DNA of 64,000 nt, taken from contig CP009416.1 in assembly GCA_000818095.1 (NCBI GenBank), positions 2,216,501 to 2,280,500 of the forward strand. The letters run 5' to 3'. Positions within the stretch are counted from its first letter, which is position 1; each line of letters starts with the position of its first letter. Positions 17,081 to 29,000 of the stretch are shown one piece after another. The notes under the pieces were generated by a model. That model was given only the letters and a program-made list of their open reading frames with translations. It made no database searches and was not told where the DNA came from. The DNA comes from Jeotgalibacillus malaysiensis. GTDB lineage: Bacteria; Bacillota; Bacilli; Bacillales; Jeotgalibacillaceae. The position numbers and the translations under genes were made by a program.

Positions 17081-17551
17081 TCAAAACACCTTTGAAGCCC
17101 ACTCGAAAATCTTCATCGCACTGTAGGCGATCCCCGCTCCAATTAACGGACCTACTGCAATCCCATTAAATAAAGCAACCGCGAGAATCGTTCCGAAAAC
17201 TAGCGCCACTGTAATATGGGGATCCTCCTGAAGCAGTGAAATACCGCCTTTTGCAATCAAAGCAACAGCAATTCCTGAAGCAAGTGCCACCCAGGCATAT
17301 GGTGACTTTACCGCATCTGTGAGTTCTTTAAACCCGATTGCGCCGCTTGCGATCGGTGCAAGCACTGCAATTGTGATAATGGTTACTCCCCAGTTAATCC
17401 CCTTCCCCTGAATAAAAGCAAAAATCTTTTCATCAGCACCTGCTACTTTTAATAGGATAAGAAAAAGAACTGCAATCATCAGCGAATTGTTTTTAGCAAA
17501 AAAACCGATCGCCAGTAATAAAATTAAAAAGATCATTGCCGGATTAATCAT
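17081..17551 (-). CDS. ytwI: DUF441 family membrane protein (YtwI-like)
   Basis: This 156-residue hydrophobic protein has four or five predicted membrane segments (AMIFLILLLAIGFFA, MIAVLFLILLKVAG, GVTIITIAVLAPIASG, AWVALASGIAVALIA, VALVFGTILAVALFNGIAVG). It resembles B. subtilis YtwI in length, position and the GPLIGAGIAYSAMKIFEW ending. No catalytic motif is seen and the function is unknown. It lies upstream of citZ on the same strand and diverges from ytvI, with start codons 46 bp apart. Confidence 0.85.
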   Translation of the reverse strand: MINPAMIFLILLLAIGFFAKNNSLMIAVLFLILLKVAGADEKIFAFIQGKGINWGVTIITIAVLAPIASGAIGFKELTDAVKSPYAWVALASGIAVALIAKGGISLLQEDPHITVALVFGTILAVALFNGIAVGPLIGAGIAYSAMKIFEWASKVF

Positions 17552-17597
17552 GTATTATCCCTCCATTTTCATTTTGACTATACAGGAGGACAGGCCC

Positions 17598-18665
17598 GTG
17601 ATAAAACGCTCTATCCATATTTTAATCATTCTGCTGCTGGTTCTGATCACGGTCCGCACTATCCTTGTTTACTTTTTGCCATTTACAGCGGGCGCACTGG
17701 TTGCCGTACTTTTATATCCGTTAGTCAATCTGCTATTTCATCAAGTGAAAATTCCTTACAAACTGAGTGTACTGCTGGGAATGATTCTGCTTTTAATTAC
17801 GGGTCCGCTGATTCTGACGGGCTGCTATGTATTATTAAAAAATGAAATCCTGTATTTATTAAACCGTCTACCAGACTACACTTCATGGATACTGCATTTT
17901 ACCCAGAATACTGTGCAGACCTTCCCGTCCTTTCTGCATGACCTTACACATCCATATCTGACCCACAGTCATTTATCGATGCTATTAAAAGAAATAGAAC
18001 AGCTTCTCTTACATACAGGAAAAGAGCTGATCAGTGAGATCTCAAAAACTGCCGGCAACCTGCCTTCTGTCTTATTTTCTATGGGTATGATGCTCATTGC
18101 TGCTTATTATATACTTGCAGACTTTCAATCCTGGAAGCACAAACTGCCTCCTGAATTCATCAAACAGCTCGATCAGATCCGGTCATTGGGTTTTCGCGAG
18201 GCGGGGGCATATTTTCTGTCTCAGCTATTGCTCGCACTGTTAACCTTTATGATTACATTAACAGGTTTGCTGCTGCTTTGTATGCCTCATCCATTTTTCT
18301 TTGCGCTGCTGTCTGCAGCACTTGACTTTGTTCCACTTGCAAGCTCTTTGCTGCTATTTTTGCCGCTGACGATTTATTATTGGATGCAGGCAGGACCTGC
18401 ACACGCAGCTGGTACTGCCTTCATCTACATCCTGATCGTAGGGGTTAGACAGATCACTGAACCTAAAATCGTTGGTGACAGAATGGGGTTGCACCCTCTG
18501 GCGGCTCTGATTGTTCTGTATGCGTCAGTCAGCCTGCTTGGATTAAAAGGACTTTTGCTGACTCCGCTTTTTATGATCATGACTGCTGTTATGATTAAAA
18601 TCAGGCTGCTGAATGTAATCTGGCGTTATATTTCCACAGGGGACAGTCCTTTTAACAGACTATGA
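17598..18665 (+). CDS. ytvI: YtvI-like polytopic membrane protein, AI-2E/PerM family
   Basis: The GTG at 17598 has an excellent AGGAGGA site seven bases upstream; the frame runs further upstream over ytwI but without a site. The 355-residue product has about seven membrane segments: two at the amino end (ILIILLLVLITVRTILVYFLPF and a second), a soluble region, then paired segments. The family motif LIVGVRQITEPKIVGDRMGLHP is near 290. In B. subtilis this protein is annotated with sporulation; its exact role is unclear. The family is otherwise known for export-type transporters. Confidence 0.88.
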   Translation: MIKRSIHILIILLLVLITVRTILVYFLPFTAGALVAVLLYPLVNLLFHQVKIPYKLSVLLGMILLLITGPLILTGCYVLLKNEILYLLNRLPDYTSWILHFTQNTVQTFPSFLHDLTHPYLTHSHLSMLLKEIEQLLLHTGKELISEISKTAGNLPSVLFSMGMMLIAAYYILADFQSWKHKLPPEFIKQLDQIRSLGFREAGAYFLSQLLLALLTFMITLTGLLLLCMPHPFFFALLSAALDFVPLASSLLLFLPLTIYYWMQAGPAHAAGTAFIYILIVGVRQITEPKIVGDRMGLHPLAALIVLYASVSLLGLKGLLLTPLFMIMTAVMIKIRLLNVIWRYISTGDSPFNRL

Positions 18666-18668
18666 TGT

Positions 18669-18696
18669 AAAAAACACACAGCGGCTGCTGTGTGTT
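18669..18696 (-). terminator. Intrinsic terminator of fxsA
   Basis: A 10-bp stem AACACACAGC/GCTGTGTGTT with loop GGCT overlaps the fxsA stop codon, and a T tract follows on the reverse strand. It lies seven bases beyond the ytvI stop on the other strand. Confidence 0.85.
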
Positions 18697-19084
18697 ATGG
18701 TCTGTGAATGATTACATTGCCATTTCTCATTTTTCTTTGAATCCATTTATAGATCAGCGGTTTCACTAATTTTCTTGTTGCAGGGATCAGCAGAAAGAAA
18801 CCGATCGCATCTGTAATAAACCCTGGTGTCAGCAATACGACACCACCAATTAAAATACATAATCCATCTATGACAGCATCACCCGGTCCACCATCAAAAA
18901 CCGTCATATTCTGTACTTTTTTCAAGGCCTGCAGCCCCTGGGACTTGGCCAGATATGCACCCAGGACCCCAGTTAAGATAATCAGGAGAACTGTGGGTAT
19001 AACACCAATCAGGTTGCCGGCACTGATCAGGATTGCGATCTCAAGTGCAGGAACCACGATAATTAAAAGCATGAGCCATTTCAC
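18695..19084 (-). CDS. fxsA: FxsA family cytoplasmic membrane protein
   Basis: The protein has 129 residues with four hydrophobic segments (LMLLIIVVPALEIAILI, GVIPTVLLIILTGVLGAYLA, GLCILIGGVVLLTPGFITDAIGFFLL). The motif LLTPGFITDAIGFFLLIPATRK is diagnostic of FxsA. E. coli FxsA affects exclusion of phage T7 by the F plasmid; its normal function is unknown. The tail is basic (KWIQRKMRNGNVIIHRP). It follows pyk on the same strand, as in B. subtilis, but the pyk terminator separates them. Confidence 0.92.
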   Translation of the reverse strand: MKWLMLLIIVVPALEIAILISAGNLIGVIPTVLLIILTGVLGAYLAKSQGLQALKKVQNMTVFDGGPGDAVIDGLCILIGGVVLLTPGFITDAIGFFLLIPATRKLVKPLIYKWIQRKMRNGNVIIHRP

Positions 19085-19146
19085 AAGAAAGATCTCCTTT
19101 CAACATTACGCGCTACCTTTATTTTAGCACATTCTGAATCAGATTA

Positions 19147-19178
19147 AAAAAACCTGAACGGAATCCGCTCAGGTTTTT
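19147..19178 (-). terminator. Intrinsic terminator of pfkA-pyk
   Basis: AAAAACCTGA and TCAGGTTTTT (19147-19156 with 19169-19178) form a 10-bp stem flanked by A and T tracts, ten bases after the pyk stop codon on the reverse strand. Confidence 0.92.
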
Positions 19179-19187
19179 CAATCATTC

Positions 19188-20948
19188 TTATAGTACGCTT
19201 GCGTGTCCGTTATAGACAACACCGCGCTCAGCGTCAACTGTTACTTCCTGTCCATCTGTAAATGTAGCAATTGCGTTATCCACGCCAACGATTACAGGCA
19301 GTCCAAGATTTAGACCAACAACCGCAGCATGACTTGTTAACCCGCCTTCTTCAACGATCAGCGCAGAGCACTTTTCGATTGCAGGCATCATTTCTTTGTC
19401 AGTACCGATTGTAACAAGAATTGAACCTTCTGTTACTTTATCTAGTGCTTCTTTTGCATTTGAAGCTGTTACAACTTTACCGAATCCTGACTTACGTCCG
19501 ATTCCCTGACCCTTTGCAAGTACGTCACCTACAATATGAATCTTCATCAGGTTTGTTGTACCAGATTCACCAACTGGAACGCCAGCCGTGATGACAACGA
19601 GGTCACCATGCTTCACGCAGCCGCTGTTTAAGCTCTCTGTTACTGCCATATCAAGCATTTCATCCGTAGTTTCAGTTTTCTCTCCAACCTGAGGGTATAC
19701 GCCCCATACAAGTGCAAGACGTCTTGATACAGATGAATCAGCTGTAACCGCAACAATTGTCGCTTCCGGACGGTATTTAGAAATCATTTTAGCCGTGTGA
19801 CCACTTTCAGTTGGCGCGATGATCGCGTTCACTTCAAGATTTAATGCTGTGTGTGCAACAGCCTGACCGATTGCATCTGTCATATTACGCTCAAAACGCT
19901 TGCTGCGCTTAGAAAGGATCGCTTTATAATCAAGTGCTTCTTCAGCTCTTGAAGCAATGTTGTTCATTGTTTGAACTGATTCTACTGGGTAGTCCCCGGC
20001 AGCCGTTTCACCTGAAAGCATGATTGCATCAGTGCCATCAAAGATTGCGTTAGCTACGTCAGATGCTTCAGCACGTGTCGGACGAGGGTTACGCTGCATT
20101 GAATCAAGCATTTGAGTAGCTGTGATCACAGGCTTTCCTACAGCGTTACACTTACGGATCAGCTGCTTTTGAACGAGTGGTACTTCTTCAGCAGGAATTT
20201 CAACGCCAAGGTCACCACGTGCAACCATCAGACCATCAGAAACCTGAAGAATCTCATCAATGTTATCTACACCTTCCTGATTTTCGATCTTCGGAATGAT
20301 GTTGATTTTTGGAGATCCGTTCTTTTCAAGCAGCTCACGGATTTCCATTACATCTGATGCACGACGCACGAATGAAGCAGCGATAAAGTCAACGCCCTGC
20401 TCAATTCCAAACAGAATGTCATTTGCATCTTTATCAGTAATACCAGGCAGGTTTACTGATACGCCTGGTACGTTAACACCTTTTTTGTTTTTCAGTGTGC
20501 CTGTATTCATGATTTTCGTTCTGATTTCACCTGCATTCTTATCAATAGAAAGCACTTCAAGTCCGATCAGACCGTCATCAAGAAGAATTTTTGACCCTTC
20601 ATGTACATCGTTTACAAGGTCGCTGTAAGTGATTGAAAACTTTTCAGTCGTTCCAACTACTTCTTCCATTGATACGATGATTTCGTTACCTGCAACAAGT
20701 TCAATTGCACCGTTTTCCATCGTGTTCGTACGGATCTCAGGGCCTTTTGTATCTAAAAGAATCCCGATATTTTTACCAAGCTTTGCTGCAGCTTCACGGA
20801 TATTTTTGATTCTTGCACCATGCTCATCAAAGTCTCCGTGTGAGAAGTTCAGTCGTGCTACGTTCATTCCAGCTTCCATTAGCTGTGTCAGCTTTTCAAT
20901 ACTTTCACTGGCAGGGCCAATCGTACATACAATTTTAGTTTTTCTCAT
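19188..20948 (-). CDS. pyk: Pyruvate kinase with extra carboxy-terminal domain
   Basis: Pyk transfers phosphate from phosphoenolpyruvate to ADP. The start at 20948 ([14 protein letters not shown]) has GGAGGT upstream. The barrel contains RLNFSHG, the metal motif [12 protein letters not shown] and the Lys region [12 protein letters not shown]. At 586 residues it is about 110 longer than E. coli PykF because of the Bacillus-type extra domain, related to the PEP-synthase phosphohistidine domain ([20 protein letters not shown]). Its histidine is visible in TSHA. It follows pfkA by 21 bases in one operon. Confidence 0.97.
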   Translation of the reverse strand: MRKTKIVCTIGPASESIEKLTQLMEAGMNVARLNFSHGDFDEHGARIKNIREAAAKLGKNIGILLDTKGPEIRTNTMENGAIELVAGNEIIVSMEEVVGTTEKFSITYSDLVNDVHEGSKILLDDGLIGLEVLSIDKNAGEIRTKIMNTGTLKNKKGVNVPGVSVNLPGITDKDANDILFGIEQGVDFIAASFVRRASDVMEIRELLEKNGSPKINIIPKIENQEGVDNIDEILQVSDGLMVARGDLGVEIPAEEVPLVQKQLIRKCNAVGKPVITATQMLDSMQRNPRPTRAEASDVANAIFDGTDAIMLSGETAAGDYPVESVQTMNNIASRAEEALDYKAILSKRSKRFERNMTDAIGQAVAHTALNLEVNAIIAPTESGHTAKMISKYRPEATIVAVTADSSVSRRLALVWGVYPQVGEKTETTDEMLDMAVTESLNSGCVKHGDLVVITAGVPVGESGTTNLMKIHIVGDVLAKGQGIGRKSGFGKVVTASNAKEALDKVTEGSILVTIGTDKEMMPAIEKCSALIVEEGGLTSHAAVVGLNLGLPVIVGVDNAIATFTDGQEVTVDAERGVVYNGHASVL

Positions 20949-20969
20949 TAGTTTACCTCCTGAAATCAA

Positions 20970-21962
<993 letters not shown>

Positions 21963-22096
21963 TTAACTATTTCACAGAAATAGTGTTCCGAAGTTGGATG
22001 TACAAGTTCGTTTTCATCCTTTTAAAAATAACATGAAGATCTTTTGTTCTCAATCATAAGCTTAAGGTCTCACACATTCTTCTTAAGGGAATATTC

Positions 22097-22111
22097 ATGT
22101 AAACGCTTAAA
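22097..22111 (+). promoter_or_regulatory. cre-like CcpA site upstream of pfkA
   Basis: ATGTAAACGCTTAAA matches WTGNAANCGNWNNCW at all but one position. It lies about 170 bp upstream of the pfkA start. On the reverse strand an extended -10 (TGTGTACAAT) lies about 15 bp upstream of it, and TTGAGA-17-TATTTT lies downstream. The promoter actually used is unclear; the rest of 21930-22187 shows nothing else but an 8-bp hairpin near 21965-21983. Confidence 0.5.
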
Positions 22112-22187
22112 TATTCATTATTGTACACATTTTAGACACATAATAACCTGAATGTTCCTTTCTTCTATTGTTTACACATCTCACAAA

Positions 22188-22226
22188 AGAAAAAACCTCT
22201 TCAGAAAAGATCTGAAAAGGTTTTTT
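22188..22226. terminator. Terminator of accA (bidirectional form)
   Basis: AAAAAACCT and AGGTTTTTT arms, extended by TTCAGA/TCTGAA, form a stem-loop with T tracts on both strands. It lies directly after the accA stop on the reverse strand. Confidence 0.9.
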
Positions 22227-22228
22227 GG

Positions 22229-23191
22229 TTATACCGTTTCTTTCGTAAACTCCCCGATTGACTGGAATTTATCATAGCGCTGGGCTACTAATGACGCTTC
22301 GTCTAATTGGGATAATTCTTTCAATGACTGAAGCAGGATCTGATCAATCGCTGATGCCTGCTGTTTAATATCTCTATGTGCCCCGCCTTTAACTTCAGGA
22401 ATAATTTCATCGATAATACCCATTCCCTTTAGGTCGGGCGCTGTAATTTTCATTGATTCTGCTGCCTGTTTTGCAAGACCTGCATCCTTCCATAGAATAG
22501 ATGCTGCTCCCTCAGGTGAAATAACAGAGTAAGTAGAGTTCTCAAGCATATGCAGATGATTACCTACACCAAGTGCCAGCGCACCACCGCTGCCTCCTTC
22601 ACCAATCACGATGCAGATCACCGGTACAGTGAGTCCTGCCATCTCAAACAGATTACGTGCGATTGCTTCACTCTGACCACGCTCTTCAGCTGCTTTACCA
22701 GGGTATGCACCCTTTGTATCGATAAAGCAGATAATCGGACGCTTAAACTTCTCAGCCTGCTTCATCAGGCGAAGTGCTTTGCGGTATCCTTCAGGATGTG
22801 GCATACCGAAATTCCGCTTAATATTTTCTTTTGTATCCTTCCCTCTCTGATGGCCGATCACTGTGACAGGATTTCCTTTATAGCTTGCAATCCCGCCAAC
22901 AATTGCATGATCATCTCCATACAGTCGGTCACCGTGCATTTCCATAAAGTTTTCAAATAGCACTTCTATGTACTCAAGCGCTGTCGGACGTTCCGGATGA
23001 CGCGCAAGCTGTACACGGTCCCATGGTTGGATCGAGGAATAGACATCCGCTTCAAGACGCGCAAGACGCTCTTCAAGCTTTGCAATTTCCTCGCTCAGAT
23101 CAACTTCCGAGTCAGCAGTAAATGCTTTCAGTTCATTGATTTTTTCACGCAGCTGATTCAACGGCTTTTCAAATTCAAGTTCATTTACCAT
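22229..23191 (-). CDS. accA: Acetyl-CoA carboxylase, carboxyltransferase subunit alpha
   Basis: AccA and AccD transfer carboxyl from biotin carboxyl carrier protein to acetyl-CoA, making malonyl-CoA for fatty acid synthesis. The 320-residue sequence has the crotonase-like core with [40 protein letters not shown], and [20 protein letters not shown], which forms the oxyanion hole. The amino-terminal helices (1-60) pack against AccD. The ATG overlaps the end of accD by 7 bases, so the subunits are translationally coupled. The pair lacks accBC here, as is normal in Bacillus. Confidence 0.97.
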   Translation of the reverse strand: MVNELEFEKPLNQLREKINELKAFTADSEVDLSEEIAKLEERLARLEADVYSSIQPWDRVQLARHPERPTALEYIEVLFENFMEMHGDRLYGDDHAIVGGIASYKGNPVTVIGHQRGKDTKENIKRNFGMPHPEGYRKALRLMKQAEKFKRPIICFIDTKGAYPGKAAEERGQSEAIARNLFEMAGLTVPVICIVIGEGGSGGALALGVGNHLHMLENSTYSVISPEGAASILWKDAGLAKQAAESMKITAPDLKGMGIIDEIIPEVKGGAHRDIKQQASAIDQILLQSLKELSQLDEASLVAQRYDKFQSIGEFTKETV

Positions 23192-24066
23192 GATGCCCCT
23201 CCTTTTTTATGCAGAGATAGCAGCACACTTAATTTTTCTTTCATCTCAAGTCTTGAGATCACCTGATCAAGCTGACCATGCTCCATCAGAAATTCCGCTG
23301 TCTGAAAATCTTCAGGGAGCTTTTCTCTGATTGTCTGCTCAATAATTCGTCGACCTGCGAAACCGATCAGTGCACCCGGCTCAGCAAAATTATAGTCTCC
23401 AAGTGAAGCAAAGCTCGCTGAGACACCGCCTGTCGTTGGATGTGTCATAAAGGAGATAATCAGGCCGCCTTTATCACTAAAGCGCTTAAGTGCTGTACTG
23501 GTTTTTGCCATTTGCATTAAAGACAGTACGCCTTCCTGCATTCTGGCACCGCCGCTTGCTGTAAAAATAATAAAAGGAAGGTTTTTCTCCTCAGCCACTC
23601 TGACAGCTTCAGCAATTTTCTCTCCAACAACAGAACCCATACTGCCCATTCTGAAAGTAGAGTCCATAATGGTAAGCACTGCCTCATTACCATCGATCGA
23701 ACAGGTTCCGGTCACGACTGCCTCATTTAAGCCGGTCTTTTTCTTGTCCTTCTCAAGCTTTTCAAGGTAATCAGGAAATTCCAGCGGATTTTCAGAAGAC
23801 AGCTGCTGGTTAAATTCTTTAAAAGAACCTTCATCAGCCAGACATTCGATTCTCTCAGCCGCATTCATTGGATGATGATAACCACACTGCAGACATACCT
23901 TTTTATTCTTATAGATTTCTTTCGTGTAAATAATCTTTTTACATTTAGGACACTTGGTTAATATTCCTTCCGGGACATCATTTTTATCATGTTCAGATGG
24001 AATCGTTGCGTACTTTTTCTTTTTTGCAAATATATCCTTCAGCAACCGGTCTTCCTCCCTAGTCAT
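23185..24066 (-). CDS. accD: Acetyl-CoA carboxylase, carboxyltransferase subunit beta
   Basis: AccD is the other half of the carboxyltransferase. The 293-residue protein begins with a zinc ribbon using Cys39, Cys42, Cys58 and Cys61 (CPKC and CLQC), which in E. coli binds nucleic acid and the accD/accA messages. The crotonase-like core includes [20 protein letters not shown] and [20 protein letters not shown]. The start overlaps the end of the upstream GntR regulator gene by 8 bases and the stop overlaps accA, so regulator and both subunits are read from one message. Confidence 0.97.
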   Translation of the reverse strand: MTREEDRLLKDIFAKKKKYATIPSEHDKNDVPEGILTKCPKCKKIIYTKEIYKNKKVCLQCGYHHPMNAAERIECLADEGSFKEFNQQLSSENPLEFPDYLEKLEKDKKKTGLNEAVVTGTCSIDGNEAVLTIMDSTFRMGSMGSVVGEKIAEAVRVAEEKNLPFIIFTASGGARMQEGVLSLMQMAKTSTALKRFSDKGGLIISFMTHPTTGGVSASFASLGDYNFAEPGALIGFAGRRIIEQTIREKLPEDFQTAEFLMEHGQLDQVISRLEMKEKLSVLLSLHKKGGASW

Positions 24067-24673
24067 TATCTATATTTTTGATCAGCTTTAAAGGCTGCTC
24101 AGTATCTTCTGAAAACAAATGTTCATGAAAACGTTCCATTATCTCATCTGTCAGTGGCACCTGCATTTTGTCTTCTGCATGATAAAAATCATTAAGAATC
24201 AGCCATATTCTTGTATAAAGCTGATTGCCGCCCGCTTCAACAAGCTCTCTTTTCAGATGAGTCAATAAAGTCAGCTCTGATTGCCTGTATTGATTTAATA
24301 CGTGCTCATATAAATGCAGCTTATCTACTTCAGGCAGCGCCGACACTCTTCTTATAGCGTCTTCTTCAAGCCATGCTTTCACTTCAGCGACATCACTGAC
24401 AGCACGGCTCTCCTGGAGAATAAACATACCTAACAGATCAATCAGGTGATGATCCCTGAAATCTCTCAGGAATGTACCCTCGCCTCTTCTCGTTTCAATT
24501 AGTCCAAGCAGCTCAAGCGCTCTTAACGCCTCGCGCACAGAAGAGCGTGCAACGCCGAATCGCTCCGACAGTTCACGCTCTGATGGGATTCTGTTGCCGG
24601 CTGTCAGACGGTCTTCCCTGATCATATCCCTGATCTGGTGGACAACAGATATATATCTTTTATGTTCATTCAA
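24059..24673 (-). CDS. GntR/FadR-family transcriptional regulator
   Basis: The 204-residue protein has an amino-terminal winged helix of GntR type ([42 protein letters not shown], about 28-69). The helical carboxy-terminal domain resembles FadR-type effector domains, but I see no clear metal-binding histidine set. A TTG start lies 7 bases after the malic enzyme stop with GAGTGA upstream; the start is not certain. It is sandwiched between the malic enzyme gene and accD and overlaps accD. A role in controlling malate/pyruvate flux or fatty acid synthesis is inferred from context only. Confidence 0.85.
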   Translation of the reverse strand: MNEHKRYISVVHQIRDMIREDRLTAGNRIPSERELSERFGVARSSVREALRALELLGLIETRRGEGTFLRDFRDHHLIDLLGMFILQESRAVSDVAEVKAWLEEDAIRRVSALPEVDKLHLYEHVLNQYRQSELTLLTHLKRELVEAGGNQLYTRIWLILNDFYHAEDKMQVPLTDEIMERFHEHLFSEDTEQPLKLIKNIDND

Positions 24674-24680
24674 ATGTCTG

Positions 24681-25919
24681 TCACTCGCTTTTTCCGATTT
24701 GGGATAAGCGTGCAGTTTTTTCTCTCACTTCTTCAGGATCCACTTTAATTCTTGCTACACCTGTTTCCATGGCAGCATTTGCTACACGTGAAGCGACAGC
24801 AGGTGCTACTCTTGGATCAAATGGAGCAGGGATGACATAATCTGCATTCAGTTCGTCCTCAGAGATTAATGAAGCAATCGCTTCTACTGCAGCAATCTTC
24901 ATTTTTTCGTTAATATGTGTTGCTCTAACATCGAGTGCCCCTCTGAAAATACCCGGGAATGCAAGCACATTATTAACCTGGTTAGGAAAATCTGAGCGTC
25001 CTGTTCCGACAACACTCGCTCCGTTTGCCTTAGCAAGTGCCGGCATAATCTCAGGTACTGGGTTAGCCATTGCAAAAATAATCGAATCCTGGTTCATTTT
25101 CTGAACCATCTCTTCAGTCAGTGCACCTGCAACTGATACACCAATAAACACGTCTGCGCCTTCAATCACATCATCAAGTGATCCATCAAGACGCTCTCTG
25201 TTCGTGATTTTTGCTACATTATGCTTAACCTCATTCATGCCATAAGGCCGGCCCTCATAGATCGCACCCTTAGAATCACACATAATGATATCTCTTACAC
25301 CATAGCTGTATAACAGCTTAATAATCGCAATGCCGGCTGCTCCTGCTCCGTTCATTACAACCCTGATTGAAGAGAACTCTTTATTTGTAATCTTAAGAGC
25401 ATTCACAAGACCTGCCACCGTCACAATAGCTGTTCCGTGCTGATCATCATGAAAGATCGGTATGTTTGTTTCTTTTTTCAGACGCTCTTCAATTTCAAAG
25501 CATCTTGGTGCAGCGATATCCTCAAGGTTAACGCCGCCAAAAGTCGGCTCCATCAGCTTCACGGTTTCTACGATTTTATCAATCTCTGTTGTGTTCAGGC
25601 AGATTGGAAAAGCATCTACCCCGGCAAAGCTTTTAAATAGAACAGCTTTCCCTTCCATAACAGGCAGTGAAGCTTCCGGTCCGATATTTCCAAGACCGAG
25701 GACAGCTGTACCATCAGATACGACGGCAACCATGTTCCCCTTCATTGTATAATCATATACCGTCTCCGGTTTATCATAAATTTCTTTACATGGTTCTGCT
25801 ACACCAGGTGAATATGCGAGACTGAGCTCCTCTGCATTTCTTACTAGTACTTTTGATTTTGACTCCAGTTTCCCCTGATTCACTCTGTGCATATGCAGTG
25901 CTTCATCTCGTAATGACAA
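24681..25919 (-). CDS. ytsJ: Malic enzyme (YtsJ type)
   Basis: This enzyme decarboxylates malate to pyruvate; in B. subtilis YtsJ is the main, NADP-preferring form. The 412-residue sequence begins with a TTG start and AGGAGTG site. The catalytic Tyr/Lys region includes [14 protein letters not shown] and [19 protein letters not shown], the metal site [18 protein letters not shown], and the nucleotide-binding fold [17 protein letters not shown]. It lacks the phosphotransacetylase-like extension of longer forms. It is followed by the GntR regulator and accDA on the same strand, a suggestive order because malic enzyme can supply NADPH for fatty acid synthesis. Confidence 0.94.
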   Translation of the reverse strand: MSLRDEALHMHRVNQGKLESKSKVLVRNAEELSLAYSPGVAEPCKEIYDKPETVYDYTMKGNMVAVVSDGTAVLGLGNIGPEASLPVMEGKAVLFKSFAGVDAFPICLNTTEIDKIVETVKLMEPTFGGVNLEDIAAPRCFEIEERLKKETNIPIFHDDQHGTAIVTVAGLVNALKITNKEFSSIRVVMNGAGAAGIAIIKLLYSYGVRDIIMCDSKGAIYEGRPYGMNEVKHNVAKITNRERLDGSLDDVIEGADVFIGVSVAGALTEEMVQKMNQDSIIFAMANPVPEIMPALAKANGASVVGTGRSDFPNQVNNVLAFPGIFRGALDVRATHINEKMKIAAVEAIASLISEDELNADYVIPAPFDPRVAPAVASRVANAAMETGVARIKVDPEEVREKTARLSQIGKSE

Positions 25920-26016
25920 AGAACTTCACTCCTATTTTTTGGGTTACCCCTTTATTTAACAATTGGTCAGACCACATTCTTATTCACTATAACAAAAACA
26001 ATTCAACATTTGCAAT

Positions 26017-29000
26017 TTATTGTTCGACGACATTTTCATTTCCAAGCAGCTGAATTAGCCTGTCTAATAGCGCATTAGCAGGGTTAATGCTGATGCTGAG
26101 CTTCTGCTTACTGCCGGATTCTGCATCATATACAACAACCGGCATTTCACCTGCAAATTTTCTGCAGAACTGATCAATCATGTTAAAAGTATCCTTCGTA
26201 TCCATTGATTCGGGAATTCTTAAAAAAAGGGTTTTTATGCGATCCGCCCCTTTATACTGATCCGCAGGGACCGCATGCTGAACGACAAACTGATTTTTCC
26301 TATTGCGTTCTTCTGTTTTTCCTGACAGCACGAGTGTCATCCCTTTTTGAATAATAGGGGACTGTTTTCTGAAAACATCCGGAAACACGACACCATCCAT
26401 ATCCCCTGACTCATCGCTCAAGGTAACAAAACTCATATTCTCACCCTTTTTTGTCCTGATCACACGCACTTCGGTTAAAAGTGCACCAACCATTCCTTTC
26501 ACCCCAGGCCTGATCTCATCAATTCTGAGTGCCCCTGAGCCTGTCAGCCTGTCCCGGTAGACGGACACAGGATGTGAGGATAAGTAAACACCGAGTACTT
26601 CTTTTTCATGAGCCAGCTTCTGTTCATCCGGCATAGGTGAAGCTTTAGCGTGCTTAGGCTTAATATCAAGATCCTCAAACAAGCTGCCTTCTCCCTGCAC
26701 CAGTCCTGCATGATTAATTGCCACTTCAATCGAGGCAAGCAGTACAGAGCGGTCCTGACCAAAGCTGTCGAGTGCACCTGAAAAGATCAGCGGTTCAAGC
26801 AGCTTTCTGTTAACAAGCTTCGGATTCAGCCTGCTGCAGAGATCAAAAAAGTCGCGGAAGGGCTGTTCTTGCCTGACAGTGATAATGTTTTCAGCCGCCG
26901 CTTTATTTACACCTTTTATTGCACTAAGACTGTAGATGATTTCACCTTTTTCACCTTTAAAGTACCGCATACTTTTATTAATATCAGGCGGCTGTACTGT
27001 AATAGAAAGGTTTCTGCATTCCTTTATATACTGTGCTGTTTTATCTTCGTTTCCTGTCGCAGTGGTCATCAGTGCCGCCATAAATGAAACCGGGTAGTGT
27101 GCTTTCAGGTAGGCAAGCTGATAACCAATCTTACTGTAAGCAACAGCGTGACTCCGGTTAAAACCATAATCAGCAAATCTGACAATCAGATCATACAGTT
27201 CATTAGCTGCTTCACTTGAATAGCCTTTTTTAACAGCACCTTCAGTAAATCTCTTTCGTTCACGGTCAAGGTCCTGCTTTTTCTTCTTACTGACTGCTCT
27301 TCTCAGTACATCTGCCTGCCCGAGTGAGAATCCTGCGAACCTTGAAGCAATCTCCATGATCTGCTCCTGATAGACAATAATGCCATACGTTGAGGATAAA
27401 ACAGGTTCAAGGTCCTGATGAATATAAGGAACCTTTTCGTGACCATATTTTCTCTTTATATATTGAGGAATAAATTCCATTGGTCCCGGACGGTTTAACG
27501 CGTTGACTGCCACAAGATCTTCAAACTCTGACGGCTTCATTGTCATCAGTACTTTTGTAACACCTTCTGCTTCAAATTGAAAAATACCACTTGTCCAGCC
27601 TTTGCCGAGCAGCTCAAACGTTTCCTTGTCATCTTCAGGGATCTTTTCGATATCAAATGAAGGTTCACTCTGTCTGACTGACTGGATGACCCGGTGTAAG
27701 ATCGTCAGGTTCCTGAGCCCCAGGTAATCCATCTTTAAAAGTCCAATCTCCTCTAAAGCGCCCATCGGCCATTGAGTAATATGGGCATAGTCCGTGCCTT
27801 TTTGAAGCGGTACAACTTCTGCAAGCGGGACGTCACTGATTATTACGCCTGCTGCGTGAACAGATGTATGTCGCGGAAGCCCTTCAAGCTTCATAGCCGT
27901 TTTGAACCAGTCCTTATACCGCGCTGACTGATTCACAAAGCGTTTAAGCGATTCCGACTGCTCGTATGCTTCTTTCAGTGTAATCCCGTGAAGAGATGGA
28001 ATTGATTTTGAGATCACTTCCATTTCCCCGGTAGTCATGCCGTAAACCCTTGCCATATCACGTGCCACAGCTTTTGCAGAAAGTGTTCCAAACGTTGCTA
28101 TCTGCGCTACTTTCTTTCTGCCGTATTTCTCAGCTGTATATTGAATCACTTCATCACGGCGGTCATCCGGAAAATCAAGATCAATATCCGGAAGCGTGAC
28201 ACGTTCAGGATTTAAAAAACGTTCAAACAGTAAGTGATGTTCGATCGGATCCACGTGTGTAATAAATAACGCATAAGCGGTTAAAGATCCTGCGGCCGAT
28301 CCACGACCGGGCCCTGCTAAAATATGCTGTTCACGCGCAAACTTCATCACGTCCCAGATAATCAGGAAATAATCATTAAAGCCCATCTGATCAATGATTT
28401 GCAATTCGTATTTAAGACGCTCGCGATAGACATCTGTTACCTGGTCCACGCGCTTTTTAAGTCCTTCTTCACAAAGGTAGGCAAGTACTTCCTTTTGCGT
28501 CACATCATCCGGCACTGGAAAAACAGGCAGGTGTGAGGCAGAAAAATCAATATTTACCCGGCAGCGCTCAGCAATTCTGTATGTATTTTCAATCGCTTCG
28601 GGCGTATCTGAGAGCTGACTTTCAACCTCATCAGCTGATCGGAAATGATAGCTCCCGTCAGCTTTTACTTCATCTACTGATAAACCGTCTCTAAGAGCAA
28701 CCAGCGCTTCATAAGCGGTCTGATCGGCAGGCTCGCTATATTTCACTTCAGCGGTAGCCGCCATAGGGAGGTTTGCCTCTGAGGAAAGGGACTGTATTAA
28801 CGAGTGAAGCGCTGGATCATCAGGCCGGTTCAGACGAGATAACCCCAGATAAAACCGGTCTTTTCCCATCATCTGCATGAGCTGATCTGCCCGTGACTCG
28901 GCTGTATCAATCTGTCCATTTAGCAAAAGACGTTCAATTTCACCATCAGGACCGGGTGTGATAGCGATTAATCCTCCTGCGTATGACTTGAGCCACTTTT

